A DNA stretch of 64,000 bases from Armigeres subalbatus (lineage: Eukaryota; Arthropoda; Insecta; Diptera; Culicidae). Of this stretch, positions 35,050-46,244 are shown piece after piece. Where the stretch lies: positions 1 through 64,000 of the forward strand of contig NW_026942683.1 of the NCBI RefSeq assembly GCF_024139115.2, given 5' to 3'. Each line of letters starts with the position of its first letter. Within the stretch, counting starts at the first letter, position 1. The notes under the pieces are model-generated. The model made no database searches. It was not told where the DNA came from and saw nothing but the letters and a program-made list of their open reading frames with translations. Both the position numbers and the translations under genes were made by a program.

Positions 35050-36566
35050 TCATTGGCCGAAGGCCATTATGGTCATTAAGCGAATGGTTGGCCGAACGGT
35101 CATTAGGCGGAATGACTGGGGTAAGAAATGAGTAGTACGCAATGAGGAAGAAGTAGAAAGGAGAAGGAAAGGAGGAAGAAAGAAGAACGAAGAAGGAAGA
35201 AGGAAGAACGAAAAGGAAGAAGAAAGAACATGAAAGAAGGAAGAAGGAATAAGGAAGAATGAAGAAGGAAGAAGGAAGAAGGAAGAAGGAAGAAGGAAGA
35301 AGGAAGAAGGAAGAAAGGAAGAAGGAAGAAGGAAGAAGGAAGGAAGAAGGAAGAAGGAAGAAGGAAGAAGGAAGAAGGAAGAAGGAAGAAGGAAGAAGGA
35401 AGAAGGAAGAAGGAAGAAGGAAGAAGGAAGAAGGAAGTAGGAAGAAAGAAGAAGGAAGAAGGAAGAAGGAAGAAGGAAGAAGGAAGAAGGAAGAAGGCAG
35501 AAGGAAGAAGGAAGGAAGAAGAAAGGAAGGAGGAAGAAGGAAGAAGAAGAAGGAAGAAGAAATAAGGAAAAAGAAAAAAAGGAAGAAGGAGAAGGAAGAA
35601 GAAAGAAAAAAAAGAAAAAAAGAAGAAAGAAGAAAAGGGAAGAAGGAAAAGGAAGAATTAAGAAGGAAAAGAAGAAAGAAGAAGATGAGGAAAAGGAAAA
35701 GAGAAGAGGAAGAAGGGAAGAAAGAAGAAAAAAGGAAGAAGGAAGAAGGAAATGGGAAGAAGAAGAAGGAAGAAAGAAGAAGAGAGGAAAAAACAGAAGA
35801 GAAGGAGAAGAAGCACAGAAGGAAGAAGAAGAAGAAGGAAGAAGAAGGAGGAAGGAGGAAAAAGAAGGAGGAAGAATGATGCAAGAAGAAGGAAGACGGA
35901 AGACGAAGAAAAGGAAGAAGATAGAAACAAGAAGAAGATAGAAGAAAAGAAGGAAGAAGATAGAAGAAAGTAGGAAGAAGGAAGAAAGAAGAATGAAGAA
36001 AGAAGAAAAAAGAAGGATGATGAAAGAGGAAGGAAGAAAGAAGGAAGGAGAAAAAGGAAGAAGGCAGAAGCAAGAAAGAAGAAGAAGAAGGAAGAAGGAA
36101 AAAGGAAAAGGAAGAAGGAAGGAAGAAGGAAGAAGGAAGAAGGAAGAAGGAAGAGGGAGAAGGTGAAGCCAGAAGAAAAGAAGGAAGAGGGCAGGAAGAA
36201 GGAAGAAGGAAGGAGGAGAACGAAGAAGGGGGAAGAAGGAAGAAGTTAAAAGGAAGAAGGAAGAAGGAAGAAGAAGAAGGAAGATTGGAGAAGGAATAGG
36301 GAGGAAGGAAGAAGCAGAAGAAAGAAGTAAGAAGGAAAATGGAAGAAGGAAGAAGAAAGAAGGAGGAAGAAGGAAGAAGGAGGAAGAAGGAAGGAGGAAG
36401 AAGGAAGAAGAAAGAAGGAAGAAGGAAGAAGCCAGAAAAGAAGGAAGGAGGAAAAGGAAGAAGGATGAAGGAAAGAGGAAGAAAGAAAAAGGAAGAAGCC
36501 AGAAGAAAGAAGGAAGAAGGAAAAAGGAAGAAGGAAGAGGAAAAAGAAAAAGGAAGAAGGAAGAAA
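35050..36566. mobile_element. Partial foldback with GAAGAAG-rich core
   Basis: The left edge (35050-35118) carries ATTAGGCGGAATG/GGCCGAACGGTCATTAG units and GAAATGAGTAGTACGC, which are the inverted counterpart of the right edge of 13477-14700. The core (35130-36566) is GGAAGAA-type purine sequence, the complement of that element's core. No matching right end is seen before unique sequence resumes at 36570. Open frames of 206-507 codons here are artefacts. Confidence 0.8.
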
Positions 36567-36689
36567 CATCCATTTAAGATTTGTTTCTATTTGGTGATAC
36601 TTTTTTTATTATTTCTAGAATTATTTAAGCGACCTTCCAGACGATCTGGAAGTTCATTAAAAAGTTAAAGTTTTTTCAGAGCCTACGCA

Positions 36690-37210
36690 CTGCTGAGTCT
36701 GGTTGTCAATAAATTCAGCTCTGAAATGCGTCGGTCGATTATCGGAATCGTTATCGGACCTATCGCGTCAAGAGAAAATCCAATTCTGGAGTGGGTCTGA
36801 CGGTGTTTTGAAACCGCTTCTGGGCCTAACAGAGTTAATAAAATTTCACTCTGGGGTGAGATGTTTGAAGGTCAGAGTTTCTACCGGATCTAGTCGAATC
36901 AGGGAAAACCATATTTTGGAGTTGGTTTGTTGGTGGCCGGGGTTGCCATTGAACCTATTTGGATCAAGTAAAATGTAGCTTTGGACCACTAGACCAGTTA
37001 GGACAAATTAAATAAAAATAACGGATGGTGTGTAGATTGGTTGGTGGTCGAAATCGCCAACGGATCTGTTTGGATCAAGAGAAATTTAACTCAGGACTGT
37101 GTCTGTAGATAGTTTGAAGTCACTTCCTGTACATATTTGTATTGATAAAATTCAACTATGCAGTGGGTTGTTCAATGGTCAGATTGCCGTCCACCTCAGG
37201 ACCAATACAT
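36690..37210. repeat. Diverged ~110-bp tandem repeat
   Basis: Four or five degraded units share GGATCAAG/GAGAAAAT, TTTCACTCTGGGGTG and GTTTGAAGTCAC-type segments. No gene. Confidence 0.55.
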
Positions 37211-37379
37211 TTGATTATAATAAGAAAAATGAAAAAAAACCAAAAACAGGAAATTTACCTGAAATATAAATTACACAAAATCATACCACTACTTCCGGAT
37301 ATAAGAACAAAGGCACTTCTAAATTTTGTCAATCGGTGTATTATGAATGTAACCTTTTAAAGATGTCCACTTAAAAAAG

Positions 37380-38920
37380 CTGAATAAATTCAACCAATTG
37401 AAGATGTGGTGTCCTTTTTGATTAATTAAGTTATGTATTCATCTCATATATTATTCATTGCATAGTGTGGCTACAGGGTTCCAAAATTCGGACCACATAC
37501 AATAAAGTTTTAAAAGCTTAGCAAAGCTGCTGTTTCAGTTAATCCTTTTGAATTGCAGCTCAAAAAAATGTCCACTTCGTTGTAGCCCTCGTTGTAAGTC
37601 TGGCATAAACGAGAAGAAGTTGCAGTTTTTCCCAGGTTTGTCCTTGATCTAGGGATGTACAATAGTCCAACGTGCGTAACCATGCGTGAAACCAAAACTA
37701 GAGGTCACTATAATGCTGCGTGTATGAAGACCATGTACAAATCGATGAAACGTAGACACATCAAGGACGCGACTATCAGTTAATGATGTGATCTGCATGC
37801 GACTTATTCTTCTCGACATGGTTCATAAGGTAATAAATTTTCTATACAAAATACATGAATGCTGCACTGCTTCAATAAGTTCTACATTTCGCGAATAGTC
37901 ACTGCTATCAAACATTATGGCTCCGGAAATTCCTCAGTGGCTCTAATATGTCATAGCTAAAATTTTAAATAATCCAGTTCACTGTTGATAATCAAAATCC
38001 ATGATTGTCAAATAACTTGTCAAATATTATATATTTGTTTTTGTCTTTCTCTACTGACCTCTTGTAGCGTTTCGGAGAAATCAGTTAGTCCCTGAAAATC
38101 AGTTAGCAGTCAAACTAAAACAAATCCATATAACATGTTGATGTGGAAAAAGGCAATATTTTGACTTCTCTAATAATTCCAATATCTCTCACTTGTCATA
38201 AAGACATATCTGTACCATTGTACCAACCCTAAACTAAATAAATTGGTCTTTTGCTTATAGCGTAATCCTTGATTTCAGCGCTAAAGACTAGCTTGGCGGA
38301 GAGCCAGCAATAACCGCACGCTACGGCGCTATGTGAGAACATTGCAGATTGTGGGCATTTCTAGATCTTCGCATGAAATTTGCAAAATAAGATCCAGAAC
38401 AGGTTGAAAGATAATTAAAATTGCTGAAAGTGCTTTAAGATTGCTTTCAGCTTATACTGCATCATAATGGCTGTTCTCATATGGACACACGATAATAGCT
38501 CAGTTTGTCCAGTGATTGTATATAAGACTATGGGTCTCAAATTCAATCGGAAATACATATCTTCGTATATTTTAGAAAGGTGAACAGGATTCTTCTAGTG
38601 CGCAAATGTATGCTTTCTATGTAGACGAAGAATAAAGGAATACATTTTGGCTGATACGCTCTGTCAAATGTTGGTCTAATAATTCATTCTCTTTCTGCGT
38701 ATACGCCTGGCAGATGTAGATACATAATAAGTATCCCACTAAATAAAAATTAAATCTTAGCATTCATTTTCTAATCTTGACTAAGTCAGTACTTAGTCCA
38801 CGCTGACAAGGCAATTTAGTATACTTTAGCATAATTACATAATTCTTAAGTGAACTAAGTATTTAAACGAAAGTTGAATCCGTATATGAAAAACCCCACA
38901 ATTTCTTTATTTTATATACC
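37380..38920. other. No recognisable gene
   Basis: AT-rich spacer. Only a short CTATGGGTCTC segment at about 38530 recalls the foldback modules at 28300 and 50200. Confidence 0.4.
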
Positions 38921-39184
38921 TACTAGTTGACCCGGCAGACGTTGTCCTGCATAGTAGGCGAGAATGTGCGTTCCGTACTGCCCATGCAAAGTTCGATAGA
39001 AATCACAATTTTAGTTTTTCACGATTTGCTCAACTTTACTTGTAATTTTCGCATTAGGAAATATCATATAAACCCGTCGGAAAATATAACGAATTTTCTG
39101 CTGAAGAAAATGAAAAAATCCATCCAGCCGTTTTCGAGTTATGCGGATACGAACACAGACCATTTCATTTTTATATATAAGATT
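38921..39184 (+). repeat. Dispersed ~260-bp repeat, copy 2
   Basis: Same start (TACTAG, then GACCCGGCAGACGTTGTC) and same end (GGATACGAACACAGACC, then TTTTTATATATAAGAT) as the copy at 11795-12060, in the same orientation. Confidence 0.75.
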
Positions 39185-39419
39185 GATGTAAACTGATATA
39201 AAATTGATCAGATTTGGAGCACACGCTCCACGATGAATTCTTTGAAAGCGGCACAAATGCTGGGTATTGTGTTATCTAATGGCATATGCGGCGAGAATGT
39301 GGCGATTCATCACGATTGACTTTTCTTTTATTTGGTCGCAAAACAGTTATTCGACTTCGAAAAATGAAATCAGAATTGCGTACATAATGTAAAAACAATT
39401 TAAAAAAATTCGCGGAAGA

Positions 39420-39565
39420 AAAATAAAATTTCGTTTCGTTTCGAAAATTTCGAATTAAATGAACCTTGATTTCTATCGTTTCGAAGTATCGAAAGAAATC
39501 TTTATTTCGTTCGTTTCGATCCGAATCAACATAGACATTTTAAATTTCGTTTCGTTTCGTTTCGT
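39420..39565. repeat. TTTCG-rich simple repeat
   Basis: Runs of AATTTCGTTTCGTTTCG with inverted neighbours. A similar block is at 33545-33720. Confidence 0.6.
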
Positions 39566-39706
39566 TTGGAAAAAGTGTTGTTATCATAACCAAAACTTGC
39601 TGGTAAATGTCAACATTTGAAACTTTCTTGTTTTACCGGAAGCTTCTTTATTGTTAGCCATGACTAGTCGAGCTTCGTAAAATTAATTAGTAACCGTCGT
39701 CGAGGA

Positions 39707-39898
39707 GACAATGGGTCAAATGGGGGTGAGAATGGGTTATTGTTTAACTACTTAGAATGCTTGTAGAATGGATTGAATGTATCTGAGGGCAAGAAGACTT
39801 AAATATAAGAGACCATTTTGAACGATTTTGCTCTACGACCTCCAGGGTGCTGGTGAGAGCGATTACCCATTCTCACCCCCCAGACCCATTGTCACCCC
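39707..39898. mobile_element. MITE with GACAATGGGTC/GGGGTGAGAATGGGT ends
   Basis: The left end reads GACAATGGGTC then GGGGTGAGAATGGGTTA. The right end is its inverted equivalent, TTACCCATTCTCACCCC then GACCCATTGTC. The ~35-bp inverted repeats enclose about 125 bases of non-coding sequence. Confidence 0.85.
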
Positions 39899-40034
39899 AA
39901 TGGTAGCACAATAATCTATTTTATTCAATTTAAGTTTTAATGTTTTCTTTGCGATTTGATTTCGTTTGGCAGAATAATTCTTTCACATTCAAGTTGGTTC
40001 CATTTGCTGTTTGCCATTTGCAGAAAATTTTATA

Positions 40035-40420
40035 CACTTACTTACTCAATAACTCACTTTTACTCATGCACTCCCAGTTACTCACTTTCTCACTCTTACT
40101 AACTCACTTACTCTTTCTCCCTCACTCCCTTAGTCACTCACTCGCTCTTACATGCCTCTCCTCTTGCTCACTCCTCTAGTTCCTCCCTCACTCACTTTTC
40201 TCATTCTATCTTACTCATTCTCTCACTCTCACTCCTCAATTTTACTCATGCCATTCTTACTCACTTACTCACTCGCTGCCTTTTACTCACTCCCTCACTC
40301 TTATTCACCCACTCACTTCCCTCCCTTTCACTCTTGCTCACTCCTCCTCCTCCTCCTCCCTTTTACTCCTTACTCTTACTCGCTCATTCTTACTCATCCA
40401 CTCAACCACTCGTCGATTCC
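40035..40420. repeat. ACTC/CTCACT-rich low-complexity tract
   Basis: Imperfect CACTCACT and TTACTCACTC units. The Leu/Ser/Pro-rich frames over it, which extend to 40637, are not convincing genes. Confidence 0.75.
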
Positions 40421-40755
40421 AAGACCACCTTCATCCATAATCCGTTGCTTTCTGACAAAAAACAACTTCAACCTTAGATGCCCTTGTAGCCATGCTGACG
40501 TTGACCAAGATGCCTCCGGCTCTCTGCATTGTGCATCCAACGTGCTGCATAATCTCCCCATACCCTTCGATACTCTTAAAGGGTGCGGGTGTGGGGTGTG
40601 GAACGGATTTTATGGGATAAGGCCGAAAACATCATGAAATAAAGACAATAATGGTTATAAACTTTATTAAGTCAATTTTTTTATTGACGTGATGTATAAA
40701 AAATAATGACTAATTCTATATACAGTTGCAACTGGGCGCGTTTTAACTGAACTAT

Positions 40756-40785
40756 TTTTTAACTGGGCCAAAGCCCAGTTAAAAA
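40756..40785. repeat. Perfect 13-bp hairpin
   Basis: TTTTTAACTGGGC, loop CAAA, GCCCAGTTAAAAA. AACTGGG motifs recur at 40727 and 40918, so it is probably part of a small MITE spanning roughly 40720-40960. Confidence 0.7.
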
Positions 40786-41899
40786 GCATTATCTCAAAAA
40801 CAACAACAAAGACTCGGTGACGAGGGACTCTGAATGGTATATTTTTAAGCTGTAAAACACTATCACAACAATGCATTGCGAATTCTCTCGTCAGCCTAGT
40901 TAAAAGCGGCGTTCGTTAACTGGGCTGGTGTTTTAGCAGTTAGCGAACGTTGCTTACTATGACTAAAAATATATTAGGGGTAATAGCACTCGGTAGTGAA
41001 TCATTCAGTGGTGGCCTTCGGGGTAATTATGGGTAATGGAAATATGGGTAGTGTCGTAGAGTCATGTTTTATATGTGCCTTACCTACCATTTTGCCTGGC
41101 AGAAGACAAGGAGGATATGATTACATCGAAATCTGTAAATATTCGACAGCACTGGATGAAGGTGATGTTTTTTATTTCATTTTTTATTTTCTTCTCTTGA
41201 ATTGATCGTGACATTCCCGGAGAAGGAAGAGTAAACAAAGAACTCACATCCAGTGCGCCACGAACATGAAATTCACCATTCACCCAGCAAATGACAAAAA
41301 TCACCAGGCGTTTAAATGGGCCACTCACATTCATGCGGTAACGCACGAACTGAGCAACCTGTCAGAGCGACTTGTGTTGGGATGAATAGTAAATTGAATG
41401 GTTGGTGCTGGAATGATTGTTTGGCTACAGTCCGCACGACGTGGCGATGAATTGACCGGAGAATATGCTGAGAGAATATGCATGTTTTTATGCATTGACG
41501 TTGATATATTTCAGCCCTGATTCCATGTATCAATTCGGATATTTGATCGCTTTTGGTCACGGAAAGGTATGATTCCTTCTTACAATGAATTCGATTGACT
41601 GACAGAAGATGTGATTGCTTCATTCGATTCAAGCATTTGCTCGATTTTATGCAACTGAAGACATGATCCCTTCTTTCAACGGTCCATTTTCCGGCAAAAG
41701 GCAAGGATATGACTCCTTCTTTCGACTTAGATTGCTCGGTTTAAGGCAAGTGGAGATATGAACCCTTCTTTGATAGATGCATTTGACCGGCCTGTTGATA
41801 TACATATAAATAAATAAATTCTCGTTGACTCTGTCGAGAAGGCGCAGGGCCGTCAGGATGGGTCTTTTCAGGTATCCAACTGTTTTGAGGCTCAAGGCT

Positions 41900-43850
41900 G
41901 CGTGATCTTATGGCGGAAGGATACTACGCTGGCGTGCGCCAATATCCGGAGTGTCGATTATAGGTGGCCGAGACCAGTCAGAACTCGGTTGGAGACCGGA
42001 CTACGAACGTGTGACTTCGGGCAGCTTGATGGATGTGAGCTCGAGTCCGTACAATAGACAACTTGTAATAATCGCATCCGAATACTCCGGTTTCCTCTTT
42101 CACGGTTTTCGATGTTTGATTTCCGTTTTGTACTCGGAAGGAGCGGTCGAGTAGGAAGTTTTAATGAACATGGGGAGGTTAACCAAGCCGGGTCCATGTA
42201 CGGTTGTAAGAGATGTCTACGGTACGAGCTCAGCGTGTCTTGGCCTTCGTTTCTTTCAAGACCTAGCCGAGGGGGCAATATAGGTTCGGTACGGCGGCTG
42301 GAGCGGAAAGCATGTTACCGGTGGTCAAGCTTTCATGTGATCTCGAGGAAGTGAGCTAGCTAGGCCATAATTTTGGAGCCGACGTTTGTAAGCGCTATGA
42401 GACGGTAGCTTCCCGCCTCGTTCGGTGGGCCTTGACTTTTTGGTTATGGCACTACCAAGCCAGACTTTCACTCCGCAGAGATGTGCCGCTTTTGTTAATT
42501 GCCTCAAGAAGCCGCCCTAATGCTGGGACAAGTTTCTACATTAGGTACCGGTGCGTCGGCCGGTGAGCGCGTGTCATCGGCTGGGAGTCATGTTTTGGCT
42601 TTCTTTGGCGCTCGGAGGGCCTTGCGTCGGGCTTTTACCGCTTTTTTGGTGTTATCATTCCATCAATGGACCATTTTGCATATCGTGTTGGGACTGGTTC
42701 TGGGATTGGTGCTCTCTGCCACGAGGAAGATGGCGTCGGAGATTTTGATGATGGATGGTTTTGTGCGAAGGGCAGCTCGCGTTCGATCTCGCTGCGCTAC
42801 CCCAGTCCGTTTATCTATATCCACCGTGGTCGGCGAGTGATATTGGTGAGGCGCTGTCGAAAGCCACGAGGATTGGCGAATGATCGCTACCTCTGGGGTC
42901 CCCGTCGGAGGACCATGGAAGCCTACCAACTATGCCGCTCGAGGCCATGGAGATATCGACAGCAGAACCAGTGGACCCTCGGCGGAAGGAGTGCCGTCGT
43001 TTACAATTACAAATCGAGCGTCGGCGGTGGCTCAAAGAGTATCTTACCTAGCGTTGTTTGTACGGCTGCCCCAGGACTGGTGGTGGCCGTTTATGTCTCC
43101 TAGGATGATCGCGGGGGTAGAGGTTTTCAAGAACAGAACCAATCTATTTCTGAGGTTTGGGAGCTTGCCGCTGGGATATACACCCATACGATGGTTACCG
43201 GCAGTGGCTATACCAGAGCATAAATTATTCATCTTCATGAAGCAACTTCGGTCCGATTTTCGACAAACATCGCATGATTATTCAAAACATAGAATGACAT
43301 AGTCAAACGACTGCTCCACCAACTCATTCATTCGACTGTCACTGAGTGTGCTTACGATGTCAGAAAAACAAAATTAGCATTGATTATATTGATGCTTACC
43401 GTTAAAAGGGCCTCATGCGATAATCGATTCAGTTCTGTGTGATAATCTTTACTCAAAAAATGTTCAGATTTCAGATAATTTATCGATTTGTAAGTGTGCA
43501 ACAATATTCAATAATTTTCAACTGAATATTGACGGTCAAGACCGAAAATGAATATGCCTGGAAGTAGGCTGACAAGTGAAGAAAGTTGGTCTTCACCAAA
43601 AAATTCGTTATTTTACACTCTGGCTATACTATCTTTACCCTGACGACGGGAAGTCGACGTCGACAGAGATTTCATTGCAGAAATTTCTGGCAGGATTCCA
43701 CAACAGCGGATCGTATCAGGGTGTTCAAAAGCTCGAATACAAATGTTGGATCATTGTGTTTATAGCCCAATGTACATAATCTGTATTAGTATTGGTGTAA
43801 GCGTTATACGCTAACGGATGTATGTGGTGTTGACATTCTGTTCTTGATGT
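41900..43850 (-). pseudogene. LINE ORF2: endonuclease and start of reverse transcriptase
   Basis: The endonuclease shows ILGDINGHHQSWGS at about 43106-43065 (the conserved GDFNxHHxxWG block) and RGSDHSPILVAF at about 42894-42857 (the catalytic SDHxP block). Reverse transcriptase begins with SYRLIALTNVGSKIMA at about 42412-42363, the first conserved block. At least four frames are needed, so it is a relic. The GDxNxHHxxWG form fits the I/R1/Jockey group. Confidence 0.82.
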
Positions 43851-44099
43851 TTGATTATTACGTGCGTTGAAAATGTATTGGGGCATCGTAAATAGCCGTT
43901 TTGAAGGTCAAAATCATTGCGGCGTACTACAAACTAAGTTGATGCTCGCAGTGGCCCGGTGCTAAACGGAGATGAGCCCTACATGTTCCAATAGGTGTGC
44001 TCCCCAGAGCTCTTCCGGGGCAGGTCCTCGCCTGGGGCCGCTGTTGTTGATGGGTTGGAGGTCACGGCCGGAGGACCGAACAAGATGATAACGTCGAGG

Positions 44100-45140
44100 A
44101 TTACCTTGTCCTATACTCGCCTACTGGTCGGTTGTTAGAGTATCCGCAGGGTGCTCCGCTTGAACAACTGTTGTTTGTGTTGTTGTCGTGTGGTGGTAGG
44201 TTTGTATTGGTATTGTTTGAGTCTCGCTCGGCTTGCACATCATTGTTGGAGGTTTGTCTATTAAAGTAAGAGTGTATGGGAGAGGTTTGGGTAGGTACAT
44301 GACTTTTTGGGGTCATCAGGGCAAACAGAGCCCCTCTACTTACTGGGCTGTTCTACCTGGCACACGCATCGTCTGTGGGCTCAGTTGAGGAATTCCACTC
44401 TCGCTGGAGTCTTTGGGGCGCGATCACGCTTCAAGATTTGCGTTGTGTAACGACCAATAATGGAATTATTCTTCGCTGAAACGTCGTTGGATTTCAAATG
44501 CTTGTTGCGTCCACCTTGATCGTGTTTGCTTGCTGGCCTGCTTGGTCTTCTTGGAGTCCTTGTTGTTGTTTTTTGATAAGGGCGCGCAGCTTCTCCGTAC
44601 GGTTCCCAACTCCCGACGTTTCTTTGTCTTGGACTGCGCTGGCAGGAAGATCCTTGACCATTTTCGCAAATCTTCGATCTCCTGGTCCTTGTTTTGACTG
44701 GTTACATGAGCAGGAACCGGTTGTCCAGCCGGGCAGATTAGCAGATATTCCTTGCCGGGCCGTATGGGATGCCTTGGTCATCGGATTCTTTAATTTCGAC
44801 CTCCTTGAAGTATTCCGGTCATCTTCTGCTGAATTTGCAGAATGATCAGATTGGGCGGTTGGTGGGCTCGTGGGTCGTCGTTGAGGCGTCCGTGGGGTGG
44901 TGCTTCGAGCAGTGCCGCATAATTGTTCTTGGACACCTCCTCGCCGGTGTGTCAAAGTTCCTGAAACACCTCATGGGATTGGAGTGGTTCCTGGTTGAGC
45001 ATCTGAATAATCGTTGGTGTGCTGGCCAACTTACCGTCGGGGAGTCGCTTTTGATCCGATGTAGCTCCTTCCCTTTGCTCCTTCAGTTGACTCAGAAGGT
45101 AGTCGTCCGGAAAATCCTTGGCGTCCATCTTCGAGACCAC
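44100..45140 (-). pseudogene. LINE ORF1-like region
   Basis: The first segment starts at ATG 45140 (MDAKDFPDDYLLSQLKEQRE) and runs to 44952. Another frame continues (44955-44494) with a Ser/Thr/Pro-rich stretch and then a charged segment, RTEKLRALIKKQQQGLQEDQ, likely coiled-coil. A short third segment (44316-44101) is Asn/Thr-rich. No clear zinc knuckle is found. Identification as ORF1 rests on composition and on position upstream of the endonuclease. Confidence 0.6.
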
Positions 45141-45556
45141 GCATCTGACAGAGTTCAGTTGAGGTGTTCAATTACCGTCTCTTGGGTCTTCTAGGTGGAA
45201 GGGTGATCGAGGCCACCGCCTATCAAACCTACACGGGTGGATTTCGAAGCGTGCTAGTCAAATTGAGCTACCCGAAAGTTCGACGCCGTGAAAAATGTAC
45301 CGAGACGAAAGTTTTACTGTACCGCTACCGTTACTGGCGCTCTCGCGAAAAATTAACTACTTACACTCCAACCGCGCAAGATTATATCGCACTGTTTTGA
45401 CGTTTTTCCGACCGTGCGTCTCCACCGCACCGATACGGATGAAACATTCTTCTCCACTCCCACCGCGCGAGTCACAATGTCGACCACCCTTACGAGATGG
45501 TTCGTTTCAAGGCTCCCCCAGACCTAAGCGATTTCATCGTCGCGACGGCAACAACT

Positions 45557-45803
45557 AGTCGCCGCGATTCTATCGAAGGACGCTGCATGCAATGTTCTAT
45601 TTGCGCTTCATACCAACGGCGGCTATCACTGTCGCCAACGATAGAATCGCGTCGCAACTGTCGCGTCGCGTGTGTTGGGGGAACTTTCAAGGTTCCCCTA
45701 ACACGCGACGCGATTCTATCGATTCGATAGCGATTCTGGTACCATTGGTATGGAAGCGTAAATACATTACCTGGCAGAGACTAACGATAGAATCGCGGCG
45801 ACT
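45557..45803. mobile_element. Nested palindrome with CGATAGAATCGCG motifs
   Basis: Outer arms AGTCGCCGCGATTCTATCG (45557-45575) and its exact complement (45785-45803) enclose an inner palindrome at about 45639-45721. The inner one has GTTGGGGGAAC and GTTCCCCTAAC, with more copies of GATAGAATCGCG. Likely a MITE. High GC and CpG density mark it off from its surroundings. Confidence 0.75.
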
Positions 45804-46184
45804 GTTAGGGAAGAGGCAAAACGCCACTTTTCTGACGGTTTCAAATTTGAATCTGCACAATTCCCGAACATAGTCATAGTTCGATACAGTAGAAATTTGC
45901 GATTTTATGTTGCAGTAATGTTTATCTGCTATAGATTTTGATCTTCTCTACCGTTTAAACGATCAAAAGGATATCAATCAAGATCACAAGATGAATACAC
46001 CACTAGTGTTCCAATCTGCCAAATTCACGATTCAGCCATCTGGATTCTAGTATTGAAGAGCCAATCAGTTTGTTGTCGTTTTGCACTGAAAATGCATTTT
46101 CACCCTCGCCTTCTTCTCTTCCTTAAGCGCAGGTTGGAGCACCTAGTATGTATTCATCTTGAATCACCTGAACTATCAAAATCA

Positions 46185-46244
46185 GGCGATTTCACAACAA
46201 CAAAATTAGTAATCGACAACTAATTTTGTTGTTGTGAAATCGCC
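46185..46244. repeat. Perfect 26-bp hairpin
   Basis: Arms 46185-46210 and 46219-46244 are exact complements around the 8-base loop AATCGACA. The arm starts GGCGATTTCACAACAAC. Imperfect complementarity continues outward. Probably a small MITE. Confidence 0.8.

Larger units (their letters stand above)
41820..45140 (-). mobile_element. R1/I-like non-LTR retrotransposon, decayed, 5' portion
   Basis: On the minus strand an ORF1-like region (45140-44100), an endonuclease region (about 43850-42860) and the start of a reverse transcriptase (about 42450 downward) follow in order. The sequence loses similarity near 41820 without reaching the catalytic YADD, so this copy keeps its 5' half, the reverse of usual LINE truncation. 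Its GC content is higher than the surroundings. Frameshifts are numerous. It lies in the large diacylglycerol kinase intron on the same strand as that gene. Confidence 0.75.

Noticed and set aside
34994..36573. Frames of 206-507 codons, Lys/Glu-rich on plus and Phe/Ser/Leu-rich on minus
   Set aside because: Purine-tract translation, with both strands open over the same bases.
40152..40637. 161-codon Leu/Ser-rich frame
   Set aside because: The first two-thirds are ACTC-rich low-complexity sequence, and the remainder has no recognisable domain.
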